5,364 nt of DNA, from positions 1-5,364 of the forward strand of contig CAYLZW010000376.1 of assembly GCA_964388085.1 (NCBI GenBank), written 5' to 3'. This DNA comes from CAYLZW01 sp964388085. Its GTDB lineage: Bacteria > Myxococcota > UBA727 > CAYLZW01. The notes under the pieces were generated by a model. That model was not told where the DNA came from, made no database searches, and saw only the letters and a list, made by a program, of their open reading frames with translations. Made by a program: the position numbers and the translations under genes. Shown here piece by piece: positions 1 to 5,364 of the stretch (position 1 is its first letter; each line of letters starts with the position of its first letter).

Positions 1-448
1 GGATGAAGTTCGCCGTCTTCAGCGTGTCGTCGCCGCCGATGCTGATGAGCGCGTCCAGCTCGAGATCCACGAGCGCGCTGTAGACGTTCTTGAGCTTGTC
101 CGTCTTGCTCGGGTCGTCGAGGTCGCTCGGCTTCTCGATGCCCTTGCCCGGGTTCGTGCGCGCGGTGCCGATGTTGATGCCGCGGCTGTTTCTGAGCCCG
201 CGCAGGTCCTTCTCGGTGAACAGGCGGTAGTGCTTGTCGGGGACGAGCCGCCGACTGACCGGGTGATAGTCGTTGAGGTTCGAGTAGCCGTGAAAGAAGC
301 CGATGACCTCACGTCCGTCCGCCAGGAAGGAGATGGCGGCCGCCGAGATGACGGCGTTCGCCGCCGGCGCGGGGCCACCCGAAAAGATGATGCCCACGCG
401 CTTTACGTGGTCGCCCTTTTTATGCGCGCTGGCGGGATGCTTGATCAT
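1..448 (-). CDS. pfp: 6-phosphofructokinase, likely PPi-dependent (N-terminal part, cut by window edge)
   Basis: Phosphofructokinase phosphorylates fructose 6-phosphate to fructose 1,6-bisphosphate in the cytoplasm (glycolysis). Reading the minus strand from an ATG at 446-448 gives 149 residues before the edge. Visible motifs: the phosphoryl-donor loop FSGGPAPAAN (residues 22-31), the GTARTNPG segment (94-101) corresponding to the conserved glycine/Arg donor-site loop, and SIGGDDT (136-142). In ATP-dependent enzymes the last motif is normally GGDG. The second Asp, together with GGPAP in place of GGDAP, is the known signature of the PPi-dependent clade. The diagnostic Lys of the later PKTIDND motif lies outside the window, so donor choice is inferred. 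The start is supported by GGAGGAG at 458-464, nine bases upstream. The gene is divergent from the phosphoesterase. Family identity is very secure; the PPi assignment and the symbol are moderately so. Confidence 0.93.
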   Translation of the reverse strand, partial: MIKHPASAHKKGDHVKRVGIIFSGGPAPAANAVISAAAISFLADGREVIGFFHGYSNLNDYHPVSRRLVPDKHYRLFTEKDLRGLRNSRGINIGTARTNPGKGIEKPSDLDDPSKTDKLKNVYSALVDLELDALISIGGDDTLKTANFI

Positions 449-457
449 GAGAAGCTG

Positions 458-464
458 CTCCTCC
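458..464 (-). promoter_or_regulatory. Ribosome binding site of the phosphofructokinase gene
   Basis: On the minus strand this reads GGAGGAG, within a longer purine run, and lies nine bases before the ATG at 446-448. It fixes the start of the phosphofructokinase. Confidence 0.8.
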
Positions 465-557
465 CCTCGTCGGGCTTCGTGCGGCGCCCTGGCAGCGCCC
501 GCGCTAGCCTTAGCACGGCCTTGGCGCCGCTTCGGCGGGTTGTGACAATGCCGCGCT

Positions 558-561
558 GGAG
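558..561 (+). promoter_or_regulatory. Ribosome binding site of the metallophosphoesterase gene
   Basis: GGAG at 558-561 lies five bases before ATG 567. This favours the ATG over the in-frame GTG at 561, which overlaps the GGAG itself. The reading frame is closed upstream by TGA at 543-545, so no earlier start exists. Confidence 0.55.
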
Positions 562-566
562 TGTGC

Positions 567-1751
567 ATGTTCTTCCTTGCCGGCGCCGTCCTCGTCCCGC
601 TCGCCGCCCTCTACGTCAGCCTGCGGCTCATCGCGCCGCTGGCCCGCTCCCTCGGGCGCGCGAGGCTCCTGCTGTGGCTCGGGTGGGCGCCGCTGCCCTT
701 CCTCGTGCTGCTCGAGCCGCTGCGCTGGTCGCTCGACATCGAGCGTGACCACGCCTTCGGCGCCGTGGCGCGCTTCGCCTCCTACGGCGGCATGGGCGCG
801 TTCTCGCTCTTGTTCAGCCTGACCTTCCTGAAGGACCTCGTGTGGCTCGCCCTGCGCGTCGCCGACAAGCTCACGAGGAAGCTCTCCGGCGCGGGCGCGC
901 TACCGGAAGATCCCGACCGGCGACGCGCTTTATGGGTGGGAGCGAACGCCGGCGTGCTCGGCACCGCCGTGGTCATGGGCGGCTTCGGCTTCGCCGAGGC
1001 GCGAAGGCGCGCGCGCGTCGTCGAGATCGATGTCCCGCTGGCGGACCTGCCGGACGCGCTGCACGGCTTCACCATCGCGCAGGTGAGCGACATCCACGTC
1101 GGGCAGGCCGGCATCGGTCGTGACTACCTGAGCGCCATCGTCACGAAGGTGAACGAGCTGGCATGCGACATCGTCGCGGTCACCGGCGATCTCGTCGACG
1201 GCAGCGTCGCCGACCTGCAGCACGATGTCGCGCCGCTCGCGCAGCTCCGCGCCGAGCACGGCGTGTATTTCGTCACCGGCAACCACGAGTACTACTCGGG
1301 AGCTGACGAATGGGTGGCCCATGTGCGCTCGCTCGGCCTCACCGTGCTCGCCAACGAGCACCGCGTCGTCGAGCGCGGCGGCAAGAAGCTGATGGTCGCC
1401 GGCGTCAACGATCTCCGCGCGGGCCGGCGCTCGCCGAGGGACGCCTGCGCGCCCGACAAGGCCTGCGCGAACGCGCCTGACTGCGAAGCGCGCGTGCTCC
1501 TCGCACACCAGCCGCGCAGCGCGAAGCTGGCGGCGCCACACGGCTACGATCTGATGCTGAGCGGCCACACGCACGGCGGGCAGCTCTTCCCGTGGAACTT
1601 CTTCATCCACGTCGTCGAGCCCTACGTCGCCGGCCTCTACCGGCACGAGCGCATGTGGGTCTACGTGAACCGCGGCACCGGCTACTGGGGCCCGCCGCTG
1701 CGCGTGGGCTCCCCGTCGGAGATCACCAAGCTGCGTCTCGTCAGGGCCTGA
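567..1751 (+). CDS. Membrane-anchored metallophosphoesterase (calcineurin-like, YkuE/YaeI type)
   Basis: A 394-residue protein of the calcineurin-like phosphoesterase superfamily, which uses a dinuclear metal centre to hydrolyse phosphate esters. All core motifs are present: DIH (D175, H177), GD (G207-D208), GNHE (238-241), LLAHQP (H314) and GHTHGG (333-338). The C-terminal GTGYWGPPLRVGSPSEIT (370-387) is typical of the YkuE/YaeI group. The N-terminal third is hydrophobic, with about four membrane segments (roughly 2-24, 33-50, 73-97 and 122-143). The last is preceded by DRRRA (117-121), which resembles the start of a Tat-like signal. A small insert at 291-308 carries three cysteines (294, 300, 306). 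YkuE acts on UDP at the cell surface and YaeI on lipid A precursors; the substrate here cannot be read from sequence. An alternative start is GTG 561. Codon use is strongly GC-rich (77% GC in the line 1201-1260). It appears monocistronic. Confidence 0.93.
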   Translation: MFFLAGAVLVPLAALYVSLRLIAPLARSLGRARLLLWLGWAPLPFLVLLEPLRWSLDIERDHAFGAVARFASYGGMGAFSLLFSLTFLKDLVWLALRVADKLTRKLSGAGALPEDPDRRRALWVGANAGVLGTAVVMGGFGFAEARRRARVVEIDVPLADLPDALHGFTIAQVSDIHVGQAGIGRDYLSAIVTKVNELACDIVAVTGDLVDGSVADLQHDVAPLAQLRAEHGVYFVTGNHEYYSGADEWVAHVRSLGLTVLANEHRVVERGGKKLMVAGVNDLRAGRRSPRDACAPDKACANAPDCEARVLLAHQPRSAKLAAPHGYDLMLSGHTHGGQLFPWNFFIHVVEPYVAGLYRHERMWVYVNRGTGYWGPPLRVGSPSEITKLRLVRA

Positions 1752-1773
1752 GCGCTCCTTCCCGTGGGGATCG

Positions 1774-1789
1774 GACCCCGCTTCGGGTC
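1774..1789 (+). terminator. Possible weak terminator hairpin after the phosphoesterase gene
   Basis: GACCC (1774-1778) pairs with GGGTC (1785-1789) around a six-base loop, and a flanking G-T wobble can extend the stem. It begins 23 bases after the phosphoesterase stop and is followed by TCGTTCT rather than a real T-run. The position suits a terminator; the short stem and poor tail keep confidence low. Confidence 0.35.
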
Positions 1790-1981
1790 TCGTTCTGCGC
1801 GTGAATAGTGGAGAAGTCCCTCCCTTGGGTTCAGCCGCTGCATGGCTCGCACCCACGCCGCCTCGGCGAACTCGCCTTACCCCCGTTTGTGCTTGAGGGG
1901 CGGAGAACGTCGGTCGCGTCCGGGTTGGTGCAGCGGAACCATCTCAGGTAGCCTCATCCACGCGGGGCACCGGAGCGCGCG

Positions 1982-1998
1982 CGACGTGGGTCACGTCG
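1982..1998. promoter_or_regulatory. Perfect 7-bp dyad CGACGTG-GGT-CACGTCG, possible operator
   Basis: Two perfectly complementary 7-base arms flank a 3-base centre. The dyad sits 84 bases before the possible GTG start at 2082 and 111 bases before ATG 2109 of the protease signal peptide. It could be the binding site of a dimeric regulator of the protease-lipoprotein unit, or an RNA hairpin in its leader. It lacks a T-run, so it is a poor terminator. No second copy was noticed in the window. Confidence 0.3.
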
Positions 1999-2108
1999 GC
2001 TCACCTCCGCTCGCGCTGTCGAAGAGCAGCGAGGCAGGCCGTTCGCCACCGAAACGCAGGATCTTTGAAAGGCGGGCTCGGGTGCAGAAACTTGGAAACG
2101 GTTTTGGG

Positions 2109-2285
2109 ATGCGCCTGCGACACGCGGGCCGAGTTCTGGTCGTGTGCGCGCTGCATCTACCCGGTGCTGCCCTAGCGGCTGATGGTCTCGCAGACTCGAT
2201 GTGCGAGCGGCTCGCTGATGGCTCCCCAGACGTGATGGTTGGCGCGTGGACAAAGACACTGCGGCGAGACTCAATAGCGCCCTGA
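2109..2285 (+). pseudogene. Signal-peptide fragment of the metalloprotease, out of frame with its body
   Basis: ATG 2109 opens a 58-codon frame ending at TGA 2283-2285. Residues 1-23 form a good Sec signal peptide: basic MRLRHAGR, a hydrophobic core VLVVCALHL, and an ALA cleavage site before A24. The following residues (ADGLADSMCERLADG) look like the start of a mature exported protein. The protease body at 2246-3904 has no signal peptide of its own and overlaps this frame; joining them needs a shift back by one base somewhere in 2219-2282, where both frames are open. An in-frame GTG at 2082 (AAAGG at 2068-2072) is an alternative start. I read this as the 5' part of the protease gene, broken by a one-base loss or by a sequence error. 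It is not a separate peptide gene. Confidence 0.6.
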
Positions 2286-3904
2286 ATACAGGATGGCCCT
2301 ATTCAGCCTCTAAAACGGTTGTCTACTTCGATTCGATTTTACAGGAACTCTCAGACACAACTCGCGTCCGAGCCCGTTTTCGAGTGGAAAACACAAGCAC
2401 AAGCGACTGTGTACCTTTTGACGGTAGAAGCTGCATGTCGGTGCGATCAAATGCGGAAGACTCCGACTGCGCAACCGGCGCAAGGGCATATGCTGGGTGC
2501 TCTTCCGGTGACTGTGTGCTCACCGTCTGCGAAGACAATATAAGCAATGGTGTAGGGTCTTCTACCATCACGCAAGTAGTACGCCATGAAATCGGACACA
2601 CCATGCGCCTTGACCATGTTAAAGACGGTGCAAATTGTGGTGGAACACCGTTTTTCTGCTGGGGTTCCGTAGGAACCGACGGATGTGATGGTGAGATGAT
2701 GTGCTCGTCATTCGGCCAGCCGTGCTCTGCGCCCAGCAGCGCGACATACACATACTACGAGGGGTGGGGCGCGCGCCGGTGGTACACCACTAACAACGGG
2801 CGTTTCGGTGAGCGAGACGTTGGGTCGGGCTCGTCTTCTGGTGCAGATATCACGAGTCATAGAAAGCATTCTTTGTCGCGGGTCTCCATCTTTAAGCCGC
2901 GGATTGACTGCGCGGGTTTGTCATCGCCCACCTACGAATGTGTGGCGGCGATACCCGAGATCACGGGTTCGTCTCCGGAGACCAACGACTCGTACACCAG
3001 AATCATCGCCATGAAGGACTATACGGACACGGGCGGGTGGGCCTACCAGATTTCGAAGGTGAATGATCACATGGACATTGCTTACCAGCCAGATGTCGCA
3101 ATGAACCCGCAAGGGACCAAGGCGTTCGCGGTCCTGGTTGCTGAACACGACCTGGCGGTTTGGATAAAGGCTTACGACCTCACGACAGCCACGTTCCTTG
3201 GTGGGATCCAGGTCGGGTTCGACGCCTCCGGCCCAGCGCGGATAGTATACGACAGAGTGGGGCCCTACGAGAGTGAGTCCTGGGTGCGAGTCATCTGGCA
3301 GGAGCGAAATGGTAGCACCCAAGTAAGGTCGTTTAAGCCTGATTCGCCGTTTACGACGATTGTATCCGGTGCGAATTCTGCCGGTCATCTGTTCAACGGA
3401 ATTCGGCGCGACGTTCCATGGGACTTCGCTTGTGGCTACAACACTCCGCGTGAGTCGCGGGAGTGTGTCCTGTTCGGTATCGAGATGGGAGGAGACAGGG
3501 TGAGGTCGCAGCGGTGGGCGTTTAGCGCGGATGCCACCACGCTGCAACACGGGGCATTCGGATTCCAGGGGGGCTTCACAAACGGCTACACGCTTCTCAC
3601 CGGAGTAGAGTCCGCTACGTTTGACCTGCATCGATGGGACTACGTTGTATCGGCTGGCAGAAAGACGGCGAGTGAGTCCACTGCCAACACGAGAATGCTG
3701 AGATTCGATACATCTGATGTTGGGCAGACGTATTCGACGGCCTTGACTCTGAGCGACGCATTTACCTGTGACACGCAGTCGCACAACGGTATTGCGAATG
3801 CGCCGATGTCGATGTCAGGTGGATATTCCGCTGCCTATTCGGTTCACACAGGAAGGCTCTTTTCACTGCACTATTCCGGAGGCCCAAGTGTTTTCTGTTA
3901 CTAG
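2246..3904 (+). CDS. Secreted cysteine-rich zinc metalloprotease, metzincin-like (5' end frameshifted)
   Basis: A 552-residue reading from GTG 2246; the frame is open back to 2219. HEIGHTMRLDH (residues 114-124) supplies the zinc ligands H114, H118 and H124 and the catalytic E115. It matches the metzincin pattern HExxHxxGxxH except that Arg121 replaces the usual Gly. GEMMC (149-153) could be the Met-turn. The catalytic part (about 1-190) has 11 cysteines. The remainder (about 200-552) is an unrecognised, probably beta-rich region with six cysteines in apparent pairs (222/232, 396/407, 508/551); segments such as DVAMNPQGTKAFAV (283-296) suggest propeller-like blades, but this is a guess. GTG 2246 has no ribosome binding site and leaves the protein without a signal peptide, whereas a good signal peptide sits just upstream in another frame (2109-2285). 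The true product probably starts there. GC content is far below the flanks (50% in the line 2401-2460). The gene overlaps the lipoprotein gene by 17 bases. Expected role: extracellular or periplasmic proteolysis, target unknown. Confidence 0.8.
   Translation: MDKDTAARLNSALNTGWPYSASKTVVYFDSILQELSDTTRVRARFRVENTSTSDCVPFDGRSCMSVRSNAEDSDCATGARAYAGCSSGDCVLTVCEDNISNGVGSSTITQVVRHEIGHTMRLDHVKDGANCGGTPFFCWGSVGTDGCDGEMMCSSFGQPCSAPSSATYTYYEGWGARRWYTTNNGRFGERDVGSGSSSGADITSHRKHSLSRVSIFKPRIDCAGLSSPTYECVAAIPEITGSSPETNDSYTRIIAMKDYTDTGGWAYQISKVNDHMDIAYQPDVAMNPQGTKAFAVLVAEHDLAVWIKAYDLTTATFLGGIQVGFDASGPARIVYDRVGPYESESWVRVIWQERNGSTQVRSFKPDSPFTTIVSGANSAGHLFNGIRRDVPWDFACGYNTPRESRECVLFGIEMGGDRVRSQRWAFSADATTLQHGAFGFQGGFTNGYTLLTGVESATFDLHRWDYVVSAGRKTASESTANTRMLRFDTSDVGQTYSTALTLSDAFTCDTQSHNGIANAPMSMSGGYSAAYSVHTGRLFSLHYSGGPSVFCY
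3878..3882 (+). promoter_or_regulatory. Ribosome binding site of the lipoprotein gene, inside the protease gene
   Basis: GGAGG at 3878-3882 lies five bases before GTG 3888 and is embedded in the last codons of the protease gene. It decides the lipoprotein start and makes translational coupling to the protease likely. Confidence 0.75.
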
Positions 3905-4562
3905 TGGTTCTCGTTTGGTGGCAGCGACTCTCTGTGTCTCTTGGTTTGCTGGCTGCAAGCCGCCCGTCTTCCCGCTCCCAGGTCCTGAGGCCGAGGAGAC
4001 TGATGCGGCTGGAACCCATGATTATACAAGGGAAGTCGCTGAATACCATTCGATTGTTCTGATCGACGGTTCGTTTGTGCCGAGCTATGAGCCAGGGTTT
4101 CGTCCCAGCGACGGGTTCCCGAATGTCGACGAGAGCGAACGCCCCCCTGTGTATGACGAGGCGACAGGTTTTCGAGATCTCTCGGGGCACGTCCATCGGG
4201 CGGATGATCATCGTAGTGACGTAGTCAGTGCCCTGGTTGGTCCTGTCCTAATCAGCGAGTCGGACCTGCTTCAGATGGAGCAGACCGGCCGCCTTACCGA
4301 TGCTGAACCCTGGATTGTCGCATCCCTAGGGCAGATAGTGAACGACGAGCCAGAGGCGCCGCATTTCGGTTTTGTTGTCGACTGGACGACCCCTCTGTTC
4401 AGGTACAACGTGACCAACGGCGGCTATCTGTACGACAACTTCGAGACCGCTGACGCGCTATTCGAGTTCATCAACGGCGTGCCGCTACGGTCGCTCAGCC
4501 CGGTGAGACTGGAGTCGCTTCTCGACGCGGAACAGTTTCGCGAGCCTGACGAAGGTCCGTGA
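3888..4562 (+). CDS. Acidic lipoprotein of unknown function, coupled to the metalloprotease
   Basis: A 224-residue protein starting at GTG 3888. Upstream in-frame codons back to ATG 3768 lie wholly inside the protease gene and would bury the signal peptide, so they are rejected. Residues 1-22 form a lipoprotein signal: Arg9, hydrophobic LVAATLCVSWF, then the lipobox FAGC with Cys23 as the lipidated residue. The +2 residue is Lys, not the Asp that retains lipoproteins in the inner membrane, so an outer-membrane location is plausible. The mature 202 residues are strongly acidic (38 Asp/Glu against 12 Lys/Arg, with one Lys) and have no further cysteine. HVHRADDH (101-108) is a His/Asp cluster that could bind metal, but no known domain is recognised. 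The 17-base overlap with the protease stop implies co-expression; a role as anchor, inhibitor or folding partner of the protease is inference. GC is lower than the flanks (62% in the line 4081-4140). Confidence 0.82.
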   Translation: MFSVTSGSRLVAATLCVSWFAGCKPPVFPLPGPEAEETDAAGTHDYTREVAEYHSIVLIDGSFVPSYEPGFRPSDGFPNVDESERPPVYDEATGFRDLSGHVHRADDHRSDVVSALVGPVLISESDLLQMEQTGRLTDAEPWIVASLGQIVNDEPEAPHFGFVVDWTTPLFRYNVTNGGYLYDNFETADALFEFINGVPLRSLSPVRLESLLDAEQFREPDEGP

Positions 4563-4575
4563 GGGATGGCCTCAC
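4559..4575. terminator. Short hairpin between convergent genes, possible terminator
   Basis: GTGAGG (4559-4564) pairs with CCTCAC (4570-4575) around a five-base loop. It spans the lipoprotein stop codon and lies in the short gap before the converging spermidine synthase stop at 4583. It could help end transcription from both sides, but there is no T-run on either strand, so support is weak. Confidence 0.3.
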
Positions 4576-4582
4576 CCAAGCG

Positions 4583-5364
4583 TCAGCGGATGTCGTCGGC
4601 CATGAGGTCGCGCACCGAGGCCTCGACCTCTTGCAGCGGGGGAGGCTCGGCGCTCAACACCCGGCGAGCGATGGGCGGCAACGCGAAGGCGCCGCGATGT
4701 CCGGTGGCGTCGTAGAAGCGTAGCCCGCGCAGGCTCTGTGCTTTCTCGTCGCACACGTCGGTAGGGTCGTCGCCGAGCGTCGCGATGGCGAGGTTCCACA
4801 GGCCGCCGGGATAGACCGCGGTGAAGCACTGGTAGACGCGCACCATGGGGAACACGTCGCTGAGGCCCGCGTTCACGCGCTGCAACATGCTCGGGAAGTA
4901 CCAGAAGGAGCCCGCCTGCACGGTGACCGCGCCGCCGGGCGCCAGCCGCTGCTTGATGGCCGCGTAAAAGCGCTTCGAGTAGAGGACGGTGCCGGGCCCG
5001 ATGGGATCGCTGGCGTCGATGACGATGAGGTCGTAGCGCCCCTCGCCCTGCTCGAGGAAGGCGAGGCCGTCCTCCGCGTGCGCGCAAAAGCGGGACTCGT
5101 CGTCGAGCGGGCGGCCGTCGGGCGTGCGCCAGATGCTGGGCAAGAGCTCCCGCGCGGCGTTCATGACGCTGGCGTCGATGTCCACGAGGTCCACGCGCTC
5201 GACGTCCTTATGCCGCAGCGCCTCGCGCGCCGCGCCGCCGTCGCCGCCGCCGATGATGAGCACGCGCTTCGGCCTGCTGGAGGCCGCACGACGACAGAGG
5301 CCGACGTGCACGAGCAGCTCGTGGTAGCCGGCCTCGTCCGCCTCGGCGCACTGCAGGTTGCCGT
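4583..5364 (-). CDS. speE: Spermidine synthase (aminopropyltransferase), N-terminus outside window
   Basis: Transfers the aminopropyl group of decarboxylated S-adenosylmethionine to putrescine, giving spermidine and methylthioadenosine in the cytosol. About 259 residues are visible; E. coli SpeE has about 288, so only a short N-terminal part is missing. In order from the edge: GNLQ..EADEAGYHELLVHVGL (substrate-site segment with Gln and YHE), VLIIGGGDGGAAREALRH (nucleotide-binding glycine loop, DNA 5234-5251), VDLVDID (acidic residue that binds the nucleoside), and DASDPIGPGTVLYSKRFY, which holds the two catalytic-site Asp residues (about 5006-5017). Later come AVYPGGLWNLAIAT and RFYDATGHRGAFALP, both standard for the family. 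An internal GTG at 5309-5311 is not the start, because conserved family sequence continues upstream of it. The gene converges on the lipoprotein gene with 20 bp between stops. It could prefer another diamine or agmatine, but the fit to SpeE is strong. Codon use is GC-rich, like the phosphoesterase. Confidence 0.94.
   Translation of the reverse strand, partial: GNLQCAEADEAGYHELLVHVGLCRRAASSRPKRVLIIGGGDGGAAREALRHKDVERVDLVDIDASVMNAARELLPSIWRTPDGRPLDDESRFCAHAEDGLAFLEQGEGRYDLIVIDASDPIGPGTVLYSKRFYAAIKQRLAPGGAVTVQAGSFWYFPSMLQRVNAGLSDVFPMVRVYQCFTAVYPGGLWNLAIATLGDDPTDVCDEKAQSLRGLRFYDATGHRGAFALPPIARRVLSAEPPPLQEVEASVRDLMADDIR

Larger units (their letters stand above)
449..566. promoter_or_regulatory. 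Divergent intergenic region between phosphofructokinase and phosphoesterase genes
   Basis: This 118-bp gap separates two divergently transcribed genes, so promoters for both should lie in or near it. I could not find a convincing -35/-10 pair on either strand. Two small dyads are visible: an imperfect one, GCGCTA-gcct-TAGCAC (501-516, one mismatch), and CGCCG-CTT-CGGCG (525-537). The hexamer GGCGCC also occurs twice (483-488 and 523-528). Such short GC-rich dyads are common by chance at this base composition, so none is called as an operator. Confidence 0.45.
1752..2108. other. Gene-poor intergenic stretch upstream of the metalloprotease
   Basis: This 357-bp stretch separates the phosphoesterase stop from the signal-peptide start of the protease. 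An open plus-strand frame runs through it from ATG 1842, but the translated part before about 2082 is Arg/Ser/Gly-rich and low in order, as expected of chance translation of GC-rich DNA, so I do not call a gene. It holds the weak hairpin at 1774-1789, two mutually exclusive small hairpins at 1856-1876 that share CGGCG, and the perfect dyad at 1982-1998. I found no tRNA, CRISPR or insertion-sequence ends. No convincing promoter boxes were seen, although the protease promoter should lie here. Confidence 0.6.

Noticed and set aside
1765..1790. tRNA-like look of the GGGGATCGGACCCC segment on the minus strand
   Set aside because: The loop is six bases, not the seven-base T-loop, and no anticodon arm or acceptor stem can be matched around it.
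930..1856. A 308-residue open frame on the minus strand opposite the phosphoesterase
   Set aside because: It is antisense to a gene with all its catalytic motifs intact, is rich in Arg, Ala and Val as expected of GC-biased antisense frames, and shows no recognisable motif.
1856..1876. Alternative hairpins CGCCG-CCT-CGGCG and GGCG-AACT-CGCC sharing a strand, like an attenuator
   Set aside because: The stems are only 4-5 bp, there is no leader peptide or T-run, and such GC dyads are expected by chance in DNA of this composition.
1842..2081. Upstream part of the plus-strand open frame leading into the signal peptide
   Set aside because: The translation is low-order and Arg/Ser/Gly-rich, with no signal, motif or ribosome binding site. 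Only the part from about 2082 or 2109 onward looks like protein.
2219..2285. Programmed -1 frameshifting site joining the signal peptide to the protease
   Set aside because: No X-XXY-YYZ heptamer is present in the signal-peptide frame, and no strong hairpin just downstream was noticed. A base loss or sequence error is simpler.
3768..3887. Longer start for the lipoprotein at ATG 3768
   Set aside because: It would add 40 residues lying wholly inside the protease gene and place the lipoprotein signal internally. GTG 3888 has a well-spaced GGAGG and puts the signal at the N-terminus.
2921..4211. Minus-strand open frames opposite the protease and lipoprotein (2921-3784 and 3762-4211)
   Set aside because: Both are antisense to better-supported genes, very Arg-rich, and lack recognisable domains.

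Overview
The window looks like chromosomal DNA from a high-GC Gram-negative bacterium, most plausibly a myxobacterium or relative (Myxococcota). This is inferred from the very GC-rich coding bias of three of the genes, the PPi-type phosphofructokinase, and a secreted cysteine-rich metalloprotease beside an acidic lipoprotein. No taxonomic marker gene is present, so the assignment is tentative.

Layout. (1) Positions 1-448, minus strand: the N-terminal 149 residues of a 6-phosphofructokinase with PPi-type motifs; it runs off the left edge. (2) A 118-bp divergent gap separates it from (3) 567-1751, plus strand: a membrane-anchored calcineurin-like metallophosphoesterase of the YkuE/YaeI kind with all metal-binding motifs intact. 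(4) 1752-2108 holds no convincing gene. It contains a weak hairpin after the phosphoesterase and a perfect 7-bp dyad at 1982-1998 that could be an operator or RNA hairpin. (5) 2109-3904, plus strand: a secreted zinc metalloprotease (metzincin-like, HEIGHTMRLDH) whose signal peptide lies in one frame (2109-2285) and whose body lies in another (2246-3904). One base appears to be missing in the overlap, either as a real frameshift or as a sequence error. (6) 3888-4562, plus strand: an acidic lipoprotein of unknown function whose GTG start, with a strong GGAGG, lies inside the end of the protease gene. (7) After a 20-bp convergent gap, 4583-5364, minus strand: most of a spermidine synthase, running off the right edge.

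How the genes relate. The phosphofructokinase (glycolysis), phosphoesterase and spermidine synthase (polyamine synthesis) look like ordinary chromosomal genes with no common pathway. The protease and lipoprotein form a separate two-gene unit. Both are predicted to be exported, they overlap by 17 bases, and their base composition is clearly lower in GC than the flanks (sampled 60-base lines: 50% in the protease and 62% in the lipoprotein, against 77% and 72% in the phosphoesterase and spermidine synthase). This pair is the most novel-looking part of the window: a cysteine-rich protease with an altered zinc motif and an unrecognised C-terminal region, translationally coupled to an orphan lipoprotein that could anchor, inhibit or help it. 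That functional link is inference.
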